NCBI RefSeq assembly: GCF_900055185.1
Contig: NZ_FIZX01000001.1
Span: forward strand, 310,001 to 374,000
Length of the DNA stretch: 64,000 bases
DNA from: Grimontia celer
GTDB taxonomy: Bacteria; Pseudomonadota; Gammaproteobacteria; Enterobacterales; Vibrionaceae
Direction of reading: 5' to 3'
Shown here: positions 33,247 through 42,620 of the stretch, one piece after another
How positions within the stretch are numbered: position 1 is the first letter of the stretch
Layout of the letters: each line of letters starts with the position of its first letter
Program-made: the position numbers and the translations under genes
The notes under the pieces: model-generated
Seen by the model: the letters and a program-made list of their open reading frames with translations, nothing else
Told to the model about the DNA's origin: nothing
Database searches by the model: none

Positions 33247-34296
33247 TCAGACATAACGGGTGAATTTTTTCGGGTCGAATGCAGCGCGAACCGCATCGCC
33301 AATAAATGTCACCATGGTCAGCACCAGCACAGTGGCGGTGACCACTGAGGTAACAATCCATGGGCTGTCGAGATTCGATTTACCTTGCTGTAATAGCTCG
33401 CCCCAGCTCGGTGTTGGTGGCGCAAGGCCAAGGCCGAGGTAATCCAAAGCCGTCAGCGCGGTAATGTTCGCCACAATGGTAAAGGGTGCCAGAGTGATCA
33501 CCATGACCATGGTATTGGGCAGAATGTGTTTCAGCAGAATACGTGTAGTAGATGCGCCGAGTGCTCTCGCGGCCATCACGTATTCTCTTGCGGATTCTTT
33601 GTAGGTCATGGTCCGCATGTACCAGGTTATCCCCATCCAGCCGAATATGACGTTGATGGCGACAAAGAGGGTAAAGGTGGGCTTGGTAATAGAGACCAAT
33701 ATCATGATGACGTAGAGGAATGGGATCATCGACCAGACCTCAATAAAGCGCTGGCTGATAAGGTCAAACTTGCCGCCAAAAAAGCCCATGGCACAACCAA
33801 TCACGGTACCAATCGCAAAACAGATGGTCATGGTAGTGAGGGCGTACATCATGGCAATGCGGAAGCCATAGAACAGACGTGCTAACACGTCACGGCCAAT
33901 CACATCGGTGCCGAGGTAGTGCTGTGATTCAATGCTTGGTGCGTAAGGTGGGAATTCACCCTCGATAAAATCCTGCTCATAAGGGTTCCAAGGCACCAAC
34001 GGCATGATCACGAAGTTGCCTTTATCTTCTTCTTCAAACAGGGCTTGAAGCTCACGGTAGTTGGCTTCGCTTTGGTAATCCTGTCCAAACTCTGTGCCGA
34101 GGCGAACATCGCTCACCACAGGGAAGAACAGCTCGCCGTTGTAGCGCACCATCAGGGCTTTGCTGTTAATGAAAAACTCGGCAAAGAGGGAAAGCAGCAA
34201 CAGGGTAGACAGGACAATGAAAGACCAGTAACCCGGTTTGATTTCCTTGAAGCGTTTGATCTTCTTTTGTGTCAGTGGGCTGAGAGTCATCATCAT
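33247..34296 (-). CDS. Peptide ABC transporter permease (YejE-like)
   Basis: A 349-residue permease with six membrane helices. A long periplasmic insertion follows helix 1 (LMVRYNGELFFPVVSDVRLG ... HYLGTDVIGRDVLARLFYG, in pieces), a hallmark of YejE. The cytoplasmic EAA loop is REYVMAARALGASTTRI-LLKHILPN. Three consecutive ATGs overlap the stop of the upstream permease; the third, at 34290, has GGTGA at the better distance, so the start may be six bases further in. Confidence 0.9.
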   Translation of the reverse strand: MMMTLSPLTQKKIKRFKEIKPGYWSFIVLSTLLLLSLFAEFFINSKALMVRYNGELFFPVVSDVRLGTEFGQDYQSEANYRELQALFEEEDKGNFVIMPLVPWNPYEQDFIEGEFPPYAPSIESQHYLGTDVIGRDVLARLFYGFRIAMMYALTTMTICFAIGTVIGCAMGFFGGKFDLISQRFIEVWSMIPFLYVIMILVSITKPTFTLFVAINVIFGWMGITWYMRTMTYKESAREYVMAARALGASTTRILLKHILPNTMVMVITLAPFTIVANITALTALDYLGLGLAPPTPSWGELLQQGKSNLDSPWIVTSVVTATVLVLTMVTFIGDAVRAAFDPKKFTRYV

Positions 34297-35318
34297 TCAC
34301 CAAACCTTACTCGTGGGTCCACGAGTGCCACACAGATATCTGAAACGATGTTACCCACCAGCAGCATGGCGGCGTTCAGTGCCACAATGGCCATGACTAC
34401 CGGATAATCCCTTTCCATGATCGCTTCATAGCCAAGCAGACCAATGCCGTCGATGTTGAACACCACTTCGATCAGGAAGGAGCCCGTCAGGAAGAACAAC
34501 AGCGAGTTGCCGAAATGGCTCGCCAGAGGAATTAAACTGTTCTGCATCGCGTGTTTGCGCACCGCATCTTTAAAAGGCAGACCCTTGGCAATGGCGGTGC
34601 GGATGTAGTCAGCGGAGAGGTTCTCCATCAGGTTGTTCTTCATGGTGATGGTCAGGGTGGCGAAATCACCGATGATGTAACAAATCAGTGGCAGCACGGC
34701 ATGCCAGAGCACGTCTTTGATCATCTCGCCTTTGGACTCTAAATCGTCAAAGTCATCAGAGGTAAACCCGCCCATGGGGAACCAGTCGAGATGGAAGGAG
34801 AAAACACTCAATAGCAGGATGCCGACCACATAGCCCGGAAGGGCATAGCCGACGAAAATCAACACGGAAGAAGCGTTGTCAAAGGCGGTGTTGTGCTTAA
34901 CGGCTTTGTAGTAGCCGAGAGGGATAGAGACCAAATAGGCAATCAGGAAAGTCATGCCGCCGTAAAACATGGAGACGGGGAGGCGCTCGATAATCATATC
35001 CAGCACAGGCTCGTAGTAGCGGGTAGATTCGCCAAAATCGAGCACCAACAGGCGGTTCAGCCACTCCCAATATGCTTCCATCACCGGCTTGTCGAGACCA
35101 TAGAAGGCGTTCAGCTCTTCCAGCTGATATTCATCCAGCGAGGAGTTGTCCTGAAAGCTCTGTGTTTGCGCCGACCCTTCCTCCATAAATTGGGATTGGG
35201 CGAGCATTCGCTCAACCGGCCCACCCGGTACAAATCGGGTGATGGCAAAGATCACCAATGTGATGCCAAGAAATGTGGGAACGACGAGCAATAACCGTCG
35301 CAGTAAATACGCTAACAC
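34293..35318 (-). CDS. Peptide ABC transporter permease (YejB-like)
   Basis: A 341-residue permease. It begins VLAYLLRRLLLVVPTFLGIT from a GTG at 35318 with GGGAGAGAG upstream; the ATG at 35384 would add an implausible charged leader. PGGPVERML, LDFGESTRYYEPV, PLGYYKAVKHN and the EAA loop IRTAIAKGLPFKDAVRKHA-MQNS match YejB. It is the first gene of the five-gene importer operon. Confidence 0.88.
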   Translation of the reverse strand: MLAYLLRRLLLVVPTFLGITLVIFAITRFVPGGPVERMLAQSQFMEEGSAQTQSFQDNSSLDEYQLEELNAFYGLDKPVMEAYWEWLNRLLVLDFGESTRYYEPVLDMIIERLPVSMFYGGMTFLIAYLVSIPLGYYKAVKHNTAFDNASSVLIFVGYALPGYVVGILLLSVFSFHLDWFPMGGFTSDDFDDLESKGEMIKDVLWHAVLPLICYIIGDFATLTITMKNNLMENLSADYIRTAIAKGLPFKDAVRKHAMQNSLIPLASHFGNSLLFFLTGSFLIEVVFNIDGIGLLGYEAIMERDYPVVMAIVALNAAMLLVGNIVSDICVALVDPRVRFGE

Positions 35319-35700
35319 AGACTGACTCTCTCCCTGTCTACTAAGGTCACTTGACCTTCTCGCCCGAAAATGATGGCAAATCATTAAAATTCAGGGTGAT
35401 ATTTTCAGACAACCCTACTTTTCCCTGAAGAATTGTCGATTATTGAAATCCTGAAAGTGAATTGTGTTACTACTTTGTGATGATTTCACTGCCCAAGAGA
35501 CTTATTGCGAATTAACTCAAAAATTCACTTTAGGGTTCAGGCTACGCCAACAAAGGGTTTGACACTATCTTCTTGAACATTATCTGGGCATTTTATGCAT
35601 TAAATATGAGATATAAAATTGGATGAAATTTCCCCTTGAAAAAGTAAGTAAATGGAGAGATTATCCGCGCCCTCCCTGTTCACACTAAGTGCTATTAACC
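35319..35700. other. Divergent promoter region between the peptide importer and focA
   Basis: An AT-rich intergenic stretch of 382 bases without a credible reading frame. I looked for an FNR or ArcA site for focA and found no clean TTGAT-N4-ATCAA match. Confidence 0.4.
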
Positions 35701-36543
35701 ATGAACTTTACTCAGTTTGACTCTCTGCCGCCGCCGCAGATCGCGGAGCGTGCTGCAGAAATTGGTGTAGCGAAAGCAACCAAAGACCCGTTCAAATCGT
35801 TCCTTCTGGCGATATCTGCCGGTATTCATATCGGTATTGCATTCATTTTCTATACGACAGTAACCACAGGTGCTGGTGACATGCCTTGGGGTATGACACG
35901 CTTTGTTGGTGGTCTGGCATTCAGTCTGGGGTTAATCCTGGTGATCATTACCGGTGGCGAGCTATTCACGAGTTCGGTACTCACTTTGGTGGCGCGAGCC
36001 AGTGGTAAGATTACCTGGGGCGCGTTGTTTAAGAACTGGCTGGTGGTTTACGGTGGCAACCTGATTGGTGCGATACTACTGGTGATCTGTATGTTAATCG
36101 CTCAGCAATACATGTTCGGCAACGGGCAGGTGGGCATTAACGCCATGAACATCGCGCAGCACAAATTGCACCATGGCTTTTTCCAGGCCGTTGCACTCGG
36201 CATTATGTGTAACGTGCTGGTGTGTATCGCGGTATGGATGACTTACTCAGGCCGTACCCTGACTGACAAGATTCTGGTGATGATTCTGCCGGTGGCGATG
36301 TTTGTGTCTGCAGGCTTTGAGCACTGCATTGCGAACATGTTTCAAGTGCCGATGGCGATTGGTATCAAGTACTTTGCGCCAGAGTCTTTCTGGGTAATGA
36401 CAGGCATGAACGTGGCAGACTTTGCGGATCTGACCTTCACCAATTTCTTCATCAACAATCTGGTGCCAGTGACTTTGGGTAACATCATAGGCGGTGGCTT
36501 GTTTGTTGGCATGTGGTATTGGATGATTTACCTGCGAGATTGA
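35701..36543 (+). CDS. focA: Formate/nitrite transporter family channel FocA
   Basis: A 280-residue six-helix FNT protein forming pentameric inner-membrane channels for formate. The amphipathic N-terminus IAERAAEIGVAKATKDPFKSF leads into helix 1. The omega-loop helix-2 break ITGGELFTSSVL and GFEHCIANMF, holding the gating His of FocA, are present. The ATG at 35701 gives the usual FocA N-terminus. Unlike E. coli, no pflB follows; a terminator and a LysR gene do. Confidence 0.92.
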   Translation: MNFTQFDSLPPPQIAERAAEIGVAKATKDPFKSFLLAISAGIHIGIAFIFYTTVTTGAGDMPWGMTRFVGGLAFSLGLILVIITGGELFTSSVLTLVARASGKITWGALFKNWLVVYGGNLIGAILLVICMLIAQQYMFGNGQVGINAMNIAQHKLHHGFFQAVALGIMCNVLVCIAVWMTYSGRTLTDKILVMILPVAMFVSAGFEHCIANMFQVPMAIGIKYFAPESFWVMTGMNVADFADLTFTNFFINNLVPVTLGNIIGGGLFVGMWYWMIYLRD

Positions 36544-36571
36544 GTTTCTGCTCGCTAAGCCAAGTTCTAGT

Positions 36572-36604
36572 AAGGCCGTAGGTGAAAACCTCCGGCCTTT
36601 TTAT
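36572..36604. terminator. Bidirectional terminator between focA and the LysR gene
   Basis: AAGGCCG-T-AGGT pairs with ACCT-C-CGGCCTT around a GAAA loop (36573-36598), followed by TTTTTATT. Confidence 0.85.
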
Positions 36605-37491
36605 TGCTGACATTTTTCTGTGAGAAATACTTGGAGTGCTTTCACAGCGGGGCTGAGTAATCGCCTGTCTGCACACATCAGATTGAGCGGCGCATGTTGT
36701 CCTTTCCAATCCGGACAAACATGCACCAAGTCTCCGCTGTCTAACAGCGGCTTGATGTCCAACTTGGATTTATAGGCAATGCCATGTCCGGCCAACGCCC
36801 AGCGGGTGACGGCTTCACCGTCGTCTGAGGTTCTGTTTCCTTTCACTCCAACGCTCGCATAAACGTCATCTTTCCAAAACGGCCACTGGCTTTGAATGGT
36901 TTCACCGACCATAAACCGTAAGCATTGATGATGCTTCAAATCTTCCGGAGAGTCTGGCTTGCCGTGCTGCTCTAAATACGCTGGCGAAGCACAGAGTACG
37001 CGGCAATTCTCGCTGTAGATGGGAAGCGCAATCAAGCTCGAATCAGGCGGTTCACCGTATCTCAGCGCCAAATCAACCGGTTGGTTATAGATGTTGGCGA
37101 TGCGATCAGAGAGTTGCAGGCGAATTTCTATTTCAGGGTGGATAGCCATAAATTCATCCATCCAACCCAGCAAGGCATTTCTGCCCAGATCCGAGGGTGC
37201 AGAGAGCATCAAGGTTCCCCTGATCACTGACGCGCCTGAGCGAATGGCCTCCGCAGAATCTTCAATAAGGGCAACTGCCTGCTCGCAGTGTTTGAGGAAG
37301 GCTTCACCGTCTTGCGTAAGGCGAAGGTGCCGTGTCGAGCGCACAAACAGTGGCGCACCAATTTCTGCTTCCAATCGTTTTACCGCCGCGCTGGTGGCGG
37401 CTGGGGTCATGTCCATCTGCCTTGCAACTTCTGACAGGCTGCCATGACGGGCGGTTTCCATAAATATTCGAAAGTCCTGAAGTGTTCTCAT
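36601..37491 (-). CDS. LysR-family transcriptional regulator
   Basis: A 296-residue LTTR. The N-terminal helix-turn-helix reads GSLSEVARQMDMTPAATSAAVKRLEAEIG, followed by the linker helix and a periplasmic-binding-like effector domain (about 90-290). It is transcribed away from a VOC gene and an old yellow enzyme gene, 99 bases apart, which are its likely targets. I use the ATG at 37491, because the codon at 37497 is TTG. Confidence 0.9.
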   Translation of the reverse strand: MRTLQDFRIFMETARHGSLSEVARQMDMTPAATSAAVKRLEAEIGAPLFVRSTRHLRLTQDGEAFLKHCEQAVALIEDSAEAIRSGASVIRGTLMLSAPSDLGRNALLGWMDEFMAIHPEIEIRLQLSDRIANIYNQPVDLALRYGEPPDSSLIALPIYSENCRVLCASPAYLEQHGKPDSPEDLKHHQCLRFMVGETIQSQWPFWKDDVYASVGVKGNRTSDDGEAVTRWALAGHGIAYKSKLDIKPLLDSGDLVHVCPDWKGQHAPLNLMCADRRLLSPAVKALQVFLTEKCQQ

Positions 37492-37590
37492 TTTCAAAAA
37501 TAATTTTAAAGAGGTTAAAGAGCAGGCTAGTTTTTCAATTCCAATAGGTCAAATAAGCTTTTTCCTACCAATGAGCAGAGAGGGAAAAGC

Positions 37591-38013
37591 ATGAAGGACA
37601 TAACGACGACCTGGCAGTTTGACCACCTGAGTGTGTTTAGCCGCGAAGAGGACGAGACACTGCTGAAACTGGCAACTGTATTGGGTTTGCATCAAGGAAA
37701 GCGTCCGGCTTTCCCGTTTCCGGGCCGCTGGTTTTATCAAGGGAAAGACGCCTTGCTGCATGTGGTGGATGTGGAAGATGAAGCGCAGGTGAAGCTCAAT
37801 CATGTGGCGTTTCGTTCTGAGATTCCCGCGAACCGTTTGATGGCAAAGCTTGATGCGGCGGGTTTTGACTTCACGCTTGCCCGGGTACCGGAAGAAGGCG
37901 TGGTTCAGGTGTTTCTTGCTGTCGGCACCTTACTGATCGAACTCGATGTGCCTGATACCGACATGCCGGAGGACATTCCAGTTGTCCGCTCTGCCAATCA
38001 ACTGAAACATTGA
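37591..38013 (+). CDS. VOC-superfamily protein linked to old yellow enzyme
   Basis: A 140-residue glyoxalase-fold protein: FDHLSVFSREEDE at the start, FPGRWFYQGKDALLHVVDV and LNHVAFR with a His metal-ligand candidate in the centre, LLIELDVPD at the end. GAGAGGGAAAAGC precedes the ATG. It lies 13 bases before the old yellow enzyme gene, so both likely act on the same reactive carbonyl or electrophile. Confidence 0.8.
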   Translation: MKDITTTWQFDHLSVFSREEDETLLKLATVLGLHQGKRPAFPFPGRWFYQGKDALLHVVDVEDEAQVKLNHVAFRSEIPANRLMAKLDAAGFDFTLARVPEEGVVQVFLAVGTLLIELDVPDTDMPEDIPVVRSANQLKH

Positions 38014-38026
38014 AAGGAGAAAGACA

Positions 38027-39115
38027 ATGACCTTGTTTGACGATTACTTAACAGGTGGATTATCGCTGAAAAACCGGATAGTGATGGCACCAATGACCCG
38101 CTGTCGCACCACGCAGCCCGGCAATATCCCGAATGCTATGATGGCAGATTACTATGCGCAGCGAGCAGGCGCGGGGCTTATCATCACCGAAGCGACGCAG
38201 ATTTCTCCGCAAGGGCAGGGCTACAGTTTTACGCCGGGCATTCACACCGCCAAACAGATTGAAGGCTGGCGATTAGTGACGGATGCGGTTCATCAAAAGG
38301 GAGGGAAAATATTCCTGCAGCTTTGGCATGTGGGAAGAATGTCCCATGAAAGCTTTCACCATGGCGAGCCACCGGTTGCGCCTTCTTCAATCAAGCCAGA
38401 TGCGCAGGTCTGGGTTGCCGACGAAAACGGGCAGGGAAGTATGGTGGATTGCCCAAGGCCTAGAGCATTGGAAATTGATGAGATTGGGAAAATTGTTGAG
38501 GATTATAGAAAAGCCGCAGCTAATGCGATGAAAGCTGGATTTGATGGGGTCGAAATCCATGCAGCCAACGGGTACTTGCTGGATCAGTTTCTGCGCTCTA
38601 CCTCAAATATCCGAAACGATATATACGGCGGCAGCATTGAAAACCGTGCGCGATTGCTTCTGGAAGTGGTTGAGGCAGTGAGTGATGAAGTAGGTGCAAG
38701 CCGTGTTGGTGTGCGTTTGGCACCTTTTATCACCGCACGTGGCATGCATTGTCCTGACATTATTAACACGATTCTGTATGTGGCGGGTGAGGTGGACGAT
38801 CTGAATGTGGCTTACCTTCACTTGTCCGAAGCAGATTGGGATGATGCGCCTCAGGTGTCTGAAGGGTTTCGTCAACAGCTTCGAACTCGTTACAAACGCT
38901 CTGTGATCGTGGCAGGGAAATACGATCAAATCCGGGCAACGGAGATCGTGAATAAAGGGTATGCGGATCTGGTGGCATTTGGACGTCCGTTTATTGCCAA
39001 CCCTGATTTTCCGATGCGGCTCCAGCAAGGTTGGAGACTGGCGGAGTTTGATTCCACGACCCTGTTTGGGGGGAGTGAAAAAGGATACGTGGATTACCCC
39101 AACTACAGTCAATAA
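38027..39115 (+). CDS. nemA: Old yellow enzyme-family alkene reductase NemA
   Basis: A 362-residue FMN-dependent TIM barrel reducing activated alkenes and nitro compounds with NAD(P)H. Visible family signatures: NRIVMAPMTRCRT, LQLWHVGRMS (substrate-binding region), GVEIHAANGYLLDQFLRSTS with the H-x-x-N pair that binds the substrate carbonyl, and AFGRPFIANPD at the phosphate site. AAAGGAGAAAGACA precedes the ATG. Probably induced by electrophiles through the divergent LysR regulator. Confidence 0.92.
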   Translation: MTLFDDYLTGGLSLKNRIVMAPMTRCRTTQPGNIPNAMMADYYAQRAGAGLIITEATQISPQGQGYSFTPGIHTAKQIEGWRLVTDAVHQKGGKIFLQLWHVGRMSHESFHHGEPPVAPSSIKPDAQVWVADENGQGSMVDCPRPRALEIDEIGKIVEDYRKAAANAMKAGFDGVEIHAANGYLLDQFLRSTSNIRNDIYGGSIENRARLLLEVVEAVSDEVGASRVGVRLAPFITARGMHCPDIINTILYVAGEVDDLNVAYLHLSEADWDDAPQVSEGFRQQLRTRYKRSVIVAGKYDQIRATEIVNKGYADLVAFGRPFIANPDFPMRLQQGWRLAEFDSTTLFGGSEKGYVDYPNYSQ

Positions 39116-39193
39116 ATACGACCAATAAACGGACGGGTTTTGATGGCGCTTCAACAGTTGTATGGAGAACATGAAGCGCCTTTCAAATGACAG

Positions 39194-39334
39194 TTAGTTA
39201 GTGCTGCTGTCATCCTTTACCTGACACTCTGGGGCTTCAGAACCTTCCGAGCAGTCAGTCGCGGTGTCGCTGGCGAGTGCCAAGCCTGAGAAAAATACTG
39301 CGAAGGTTAACATCAGTGTTTTGAACATAGTCAT
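39194..39334 (-). CDS. Small secreted protein of 46 residues
   Basis: A 46-codon frame, MTMFKTLMLTFAVFFSGLALA as signal peptide (cleavage after L-A-L-A, near residue 21) followed by a 25-residue acidic mature part, SDTATDCSEGSEAPE then CQVKDDSSTN, with two cysteines ten apart. GGAG lies 8 bases before the ATG. The architecture suggests a small periplasmic peptide with one possible disulfide. I do not recognise the family. Confidence 0.65.
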   Translation of the reverse strand: MTMFKTLMLTFAVFFSGLALASDTATDCSEGSEAPECQVKDDSSTN

Positions 39335-39519
39335 TTCTCTATCTCCTATTTCCATTGGAGTTATTAATTGGGTGTTTGCTGCAGCAGTTGTTCCAAGCCA
39401 CCTCGTTAATATGGCGTCTTGGTAAGTACACTTTGGTTCATAACCCGCTGAGTTTTGTTAGCGTTCGGTAATGGTTGTGTTAGGCAGGCTTTTTGTCTGA
39501 AATCTTGTACGAATGGTGA

Positions 39520-39556
39520 TAAAACCAAAGAAGCTCCGTAAAGGAGCTTCTTTGGT
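39520..39556 (-). terminator. Terminator of the gbcB transcript
   Basis: A perfect 14-bp stem, ACCAAAGAAGCTCC (39524-39537) with GGAGCTTCTTTGGT (39543-39556), 5-nt loop; on the minus strand TTTTATC follows. Confidence 0.9.
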
Positions 39557-39584
39557 ATCAATCAGTTGGCAGGATATTGGGGTT

Positions 39585-40700
39585 TCAGGTCTCAATGGAC
39601 ACATCATCAAGGGGCTTGCTACAACAGCTGAGAATGTAGCCTTCTTCAATTTCTTCATCGCTGATCCCGCCGTTGTGCTCCATATTGACATTCCCTGACA
39701 GTAACCTCACTTTGCACGAACCGCAGATCCCCATGCCGCAGGCTTTGGGAATTTGTACGCCCAGCTTGGTACTGGCAGCATGCACCGTTTCGTTTTCGGT
39801 CACCGTGACAGACATGCCTTCATCAATAAACTCCACACAGAACCCGGCTTGCGGCAACTCATCCGCAATTTGCGCCAGTTCTGCAGACTCTTCTGCATCT
39901 TCAATGGCTTCCGGTGGCGTCTCACCAAAGCTTTCTTCGTGGTAACGCGACATGTCGTAGCCGATGTCTTTAAGCATGGCGCGCACGGCTCTCATATAAG
40001 GCTCGGGGCCACAACAGTAGACTTCGCGCTGAAGGACATCCGGTGCAATGAGCTCGAGTATTTGCTGGGTCAGAAAGCCGCGATAGCCGTGCCAGCTTTC
40101 GCCGATGTCGTAGCGTTCACAGATGATGCTGAGCTCGAAATTGTCGATACGTGACGCTATCAGTTCGAGCTCTTTCTTGAAGATGATGTCTTTTGGGGTT
40201 TGAGCGCTATGGACAAATTTCATGTCGACCAAACTGTTGGTGTCGTACCACCACCTTGCCATCGACATGACAGGCGTAATGCCAACGCCGCCAGAAAGGA
40301 ATAGCGCTTTGTCGGTAGAGAAATCGATGCAGTTGAAATTGCCAACCGGACCATGAACGGCAATCTCATCTTCTACCCGAAGGTTGTCGTGAAGCCAGTT
40401 AGAGACCAACCCATTTTTGACCCGTTTCACCGTAATCGAAAAGCTGTACGGAACAGAAGGAGAGGACGACATGGTATAGCTGCGCATCACTTGCTCGCCA
40501 CCAATCTCCAGCTCCAAGGTCACAAACTGGCCGGGTTTGAAGAAAAACATGATGGGTGTCTGGCTCATAAAGCAGAAAGTTTTTACATCATGTGTTTCCT
40601 GAATCACCTTTACGCATCGCACAACATGACGGCCATTTGCCCAGGTCTGCGTATTGACCGGGTTCAGGCTGTCTTCGGGTAAGGGTTCCAGTTCGTTCAT
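39585..40700 (-). CDS. gbcB: Glycine betaine demethylase, reductase subunit GbcB
   Basis: A 371-residue ferredoxin-type reductase. The FAD domain has RSYTMSSSP, the NAD domain GGVGITPVMSM and VYCCGPEPYM, and the C-terminal plant-type 2Fe-2S domain has CGMGICGSC with the fourth Cys in ILSCC. It passes electrons from NAD(P)H to the Rieske oxygenase GbcA encoded 133 bases upstream. Between the two domains is an acidic linker of about 50 residues (PEAIEDAEESAELAQIAD), longer than needed, with unknown role. Confidence 0.88.
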   Translation of the reverse strand: MNELEPLPEDSLNPVNTQTWANGRHVVRCVKVIQETHDVKTFCFMSQTPIMFFFKPGQFVTLELEIGGEQVMRSYTMSSSPSVPYSFSITVKRVKNGLVSNWLHDNLRVEDEIAVHGPVGNFNCIDFSTDKALFLSGGVGITPVMSMARWWYDTNSLVDMKFVHSAQTPKDIIFKKELELIASRIDNFELSIICERYDIGESWHGYRGFLTQQILELIAPDVLQREVYCCGPEPYMRAVRAMLKDIGYDMSRYHEESFGETPPEAIEDAEESAELAQIADELPQAGFCVEFIDEGMSVTVTENETVHAASTKLGVQIPKACGMGICGSCKVRLLSGNVNMEHNGGISDEEIEEGYILSCCSKPLDDVSIET

Positions 40701-40833
40701 AGTGATTTTCCCTGAGATTTTTCGCGGTTTCCTGCTGCGATTGTGGGGTGGATTCAGGGTTTTAGATTACACAGGCACGACATACACATACCTGAATACA
40801 CCACCCTGACGTACCCCCAATTTTCCACTGGTT

Positions 40834-42087
40834 CTAACCCAGATTTTCTTTCATGCGCTCGCAGTACCAATTGACGAAGTTGATCACCCCGAATTCATAG
40901 GTTTTGGAATAGGGCCCCGGTTGATAGCCCATGGAATTTACGCCCAGCTGGTTATTTTCAGACAAGGTTCTGTCCTGTGCATTGGTCGCATCCCAGACAT
41001 GGCGGAGATTTTCAGGATCATAATCGACGCCTTCGACAGCATCTTTGTGCACCAACCAGCGGGTGATTACTTTGGTTTCCTGTGGGCTGATTGGCAGGAT
41101 CTGAAACGCGATGTGATGATCGCCCATACCATGGTTCCAAGAATTTGGCAGGTGAAGAATGCGTAGTGCGCCAAGATCCGGTGAGGTGATACGGCCGAGG
41201 AGCTTTTTACTGGCAGCCTGACCATCCATCGTCATGGAGTGGGTACCCTCTTTAAGCGGGGTACGGACAATGCGGTTACGGTTGTCATAACGCATTTGGT
41301 ATTGATAAGGGATATCCATGCCAGACCAGAAATTTTGCTGCTTCTCGACTAACGCTTTGAACTCTGGTGTGGCGCGGGGATCATTGTTGTCGTCCCATTC
41401 TAACAACGAGTTCAGGAGCTCCGGGTGGGAGCCATCGCAGTGATAGCATTCGCGGTTGTTTTCCACCACCAGTTTCCAATTGGCTTTTTCGATGATTTCG
41501 CTTTGTACCGCAACTTTTGAATTGTAGAGATCGTGCGGTTCCAGGTAGTACTCCATGTCTTTCACGAAGTCTTCAATAGGTGGCGCTGTTTCGGCCAGAC
41601 AAACAAAGATATAGCCGCCAGCAACCTGACAATGTACAGACGCCAATCCGTGGGTGGATCGATCAAAGCTCTCATCCATGTCCTGGCCGTTGTAGACCAG
41701 TGAACCGTCCAAATCGTAAGCCCATTGGTGATACGGACAGACGAGTTTGGGTGTTTTGCCTTTAGCGGCCAGACATATCTTAGAGCCGCGGTGACGACAG
41801 GTATTATGGAAAGCACGGATTTCGTCTTTGTTATCGCGCAGGATGATGACAGGGCTCAGACCAATATCGACCGTGATGTAGCTGCCGCGTTTTGGCAGCT
41901 CACAACTCATGCCAGCGAAAATCCATTCTTTGTGAAAGATCTCTTCCATATCTAGCTGGAACAGGGCTTCGCTGTTGTAAAATGGCTGCTCCAACGTGTG
42001 GTCGGGGATACGTCTTTCCAGCATGGTTTTCACGGCGTTGCGGTCAATAAGCGCATTATCAATGCGTTGTGCGGGCACTTTAGTCAT
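40834..42087 (-). CDS. gbcA: Glycine betaine demethylase, Rieske oxygenase subunit GbcA
   Basis: A 417-residue Rieske non-haem iron oxygenase removing a methyl group from glycine betaine as formaldehyde, giving dimethylglycine. The Rieske cluster is CRHRG...CPYHQWAYD; the mononuclear iron site is E-N-N-R-E-C-Y-H-C-x-x-S-H-P-E with both His ligands and a distal Asp. Together with GbcB and the BCCT transporter at the right end, betaine uptake and catabolism both appear in this window. Downstream dimethylglycine and sarcosine enzymes are not present here. Confidence 0.88.
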   Translation of the reverse strand: MTKVPAQRIDNALIDRNAVKTMLERRIPDHTLEQPFYNSEALFQLDMEEIFHKEWIFAGMSCELPKRGSYITVDIGLSPVIILRDNKDEIRAFHNTCRHRGSKICLAAKGKTPKLVCPYHQWAYDLDGSLVYNGQDMDESFDRSTHGLASVHCQVAGGYIFVCLAETAPPIEDFVKDMEYYLEPHDLYNSKVAVQSEIIEKANWKLVVENNRECYHCDGSHPELLNSLLEWDDNNDPRATPEFKALVEKQQNFWSGMDIPYQYQMRYDNRNRIVRTPLKEGTHSMTMDGQAASKKLLGRITSPDLGALRILHLPNSWNHGMGDHHIAFQILPISPQETKVITRWLVHKDAVEGVDYDPENLRHVWDATNAQDRTLSENNQLGVNSMGYQPGPYSKTYEFGVINFVNWYCERMKENLG

Positions 42088-42620
42088 CTTCTTTCCCTAG
42101 TGAAGTACCAGTCATATCGAGGCTCTCTTGAACGTTAGTCCAAGCAATTAGCATCCAACCCGCCCATACCGCAGTCAGCAGTTTGCTCGGGTATACCTGC
42201 ATAATGACCCTGTTTCTATGTGGGAAATTATTTAATTACGACTTCGGGATTGCTTGTATACGACCAAGAAGGAACAGACCGCGGCGTCACTGGTCATCGC
42301 TAAGAAATTGGCATGAGAATTGGTGAGGATACTGAGGTTTGACTATATCAATCGAAATAAATTGGCCATTTTATGCAATTGATTTTATTTAATTCTAGTG
42401 GGTGAAAATAGAGTTAGTTTTCGAAACTACTATTGTAATAGCTGTTATGTAAGTCGAATATCTTGTCGCATTTATACAAACAATGTCGCTGACTTTTACA
42501 TTAAAAATAAATTTATCAATTAGATTTTCAAATAACGAGAGCGAGATCTATGTTAATGAATTGTTATATTTTTGAATCTACCTTACGCTGAGCGAAACCA
42601 ATACAAAAGGGTGGTTTAAA
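42088..42620. other. AT-rich divergent control region between gbcA and the lipase gene
   Basis: 533 bases without a supported gene. The half next to the lipase is very AT-rich (runs such as ATTAAAAATAAATTTATC), compatible with H-NS binding or a curved promoter. It must carry the gbcAB promoter on the left. Confidence 0.4.

Noticed and set aside
38603-39172. Minus-strand frame of 189 codons antisense to nemA
   Set aside because: Shadow of the old yellow enzyme gene, with no ribosome binding site or recognisable domain.
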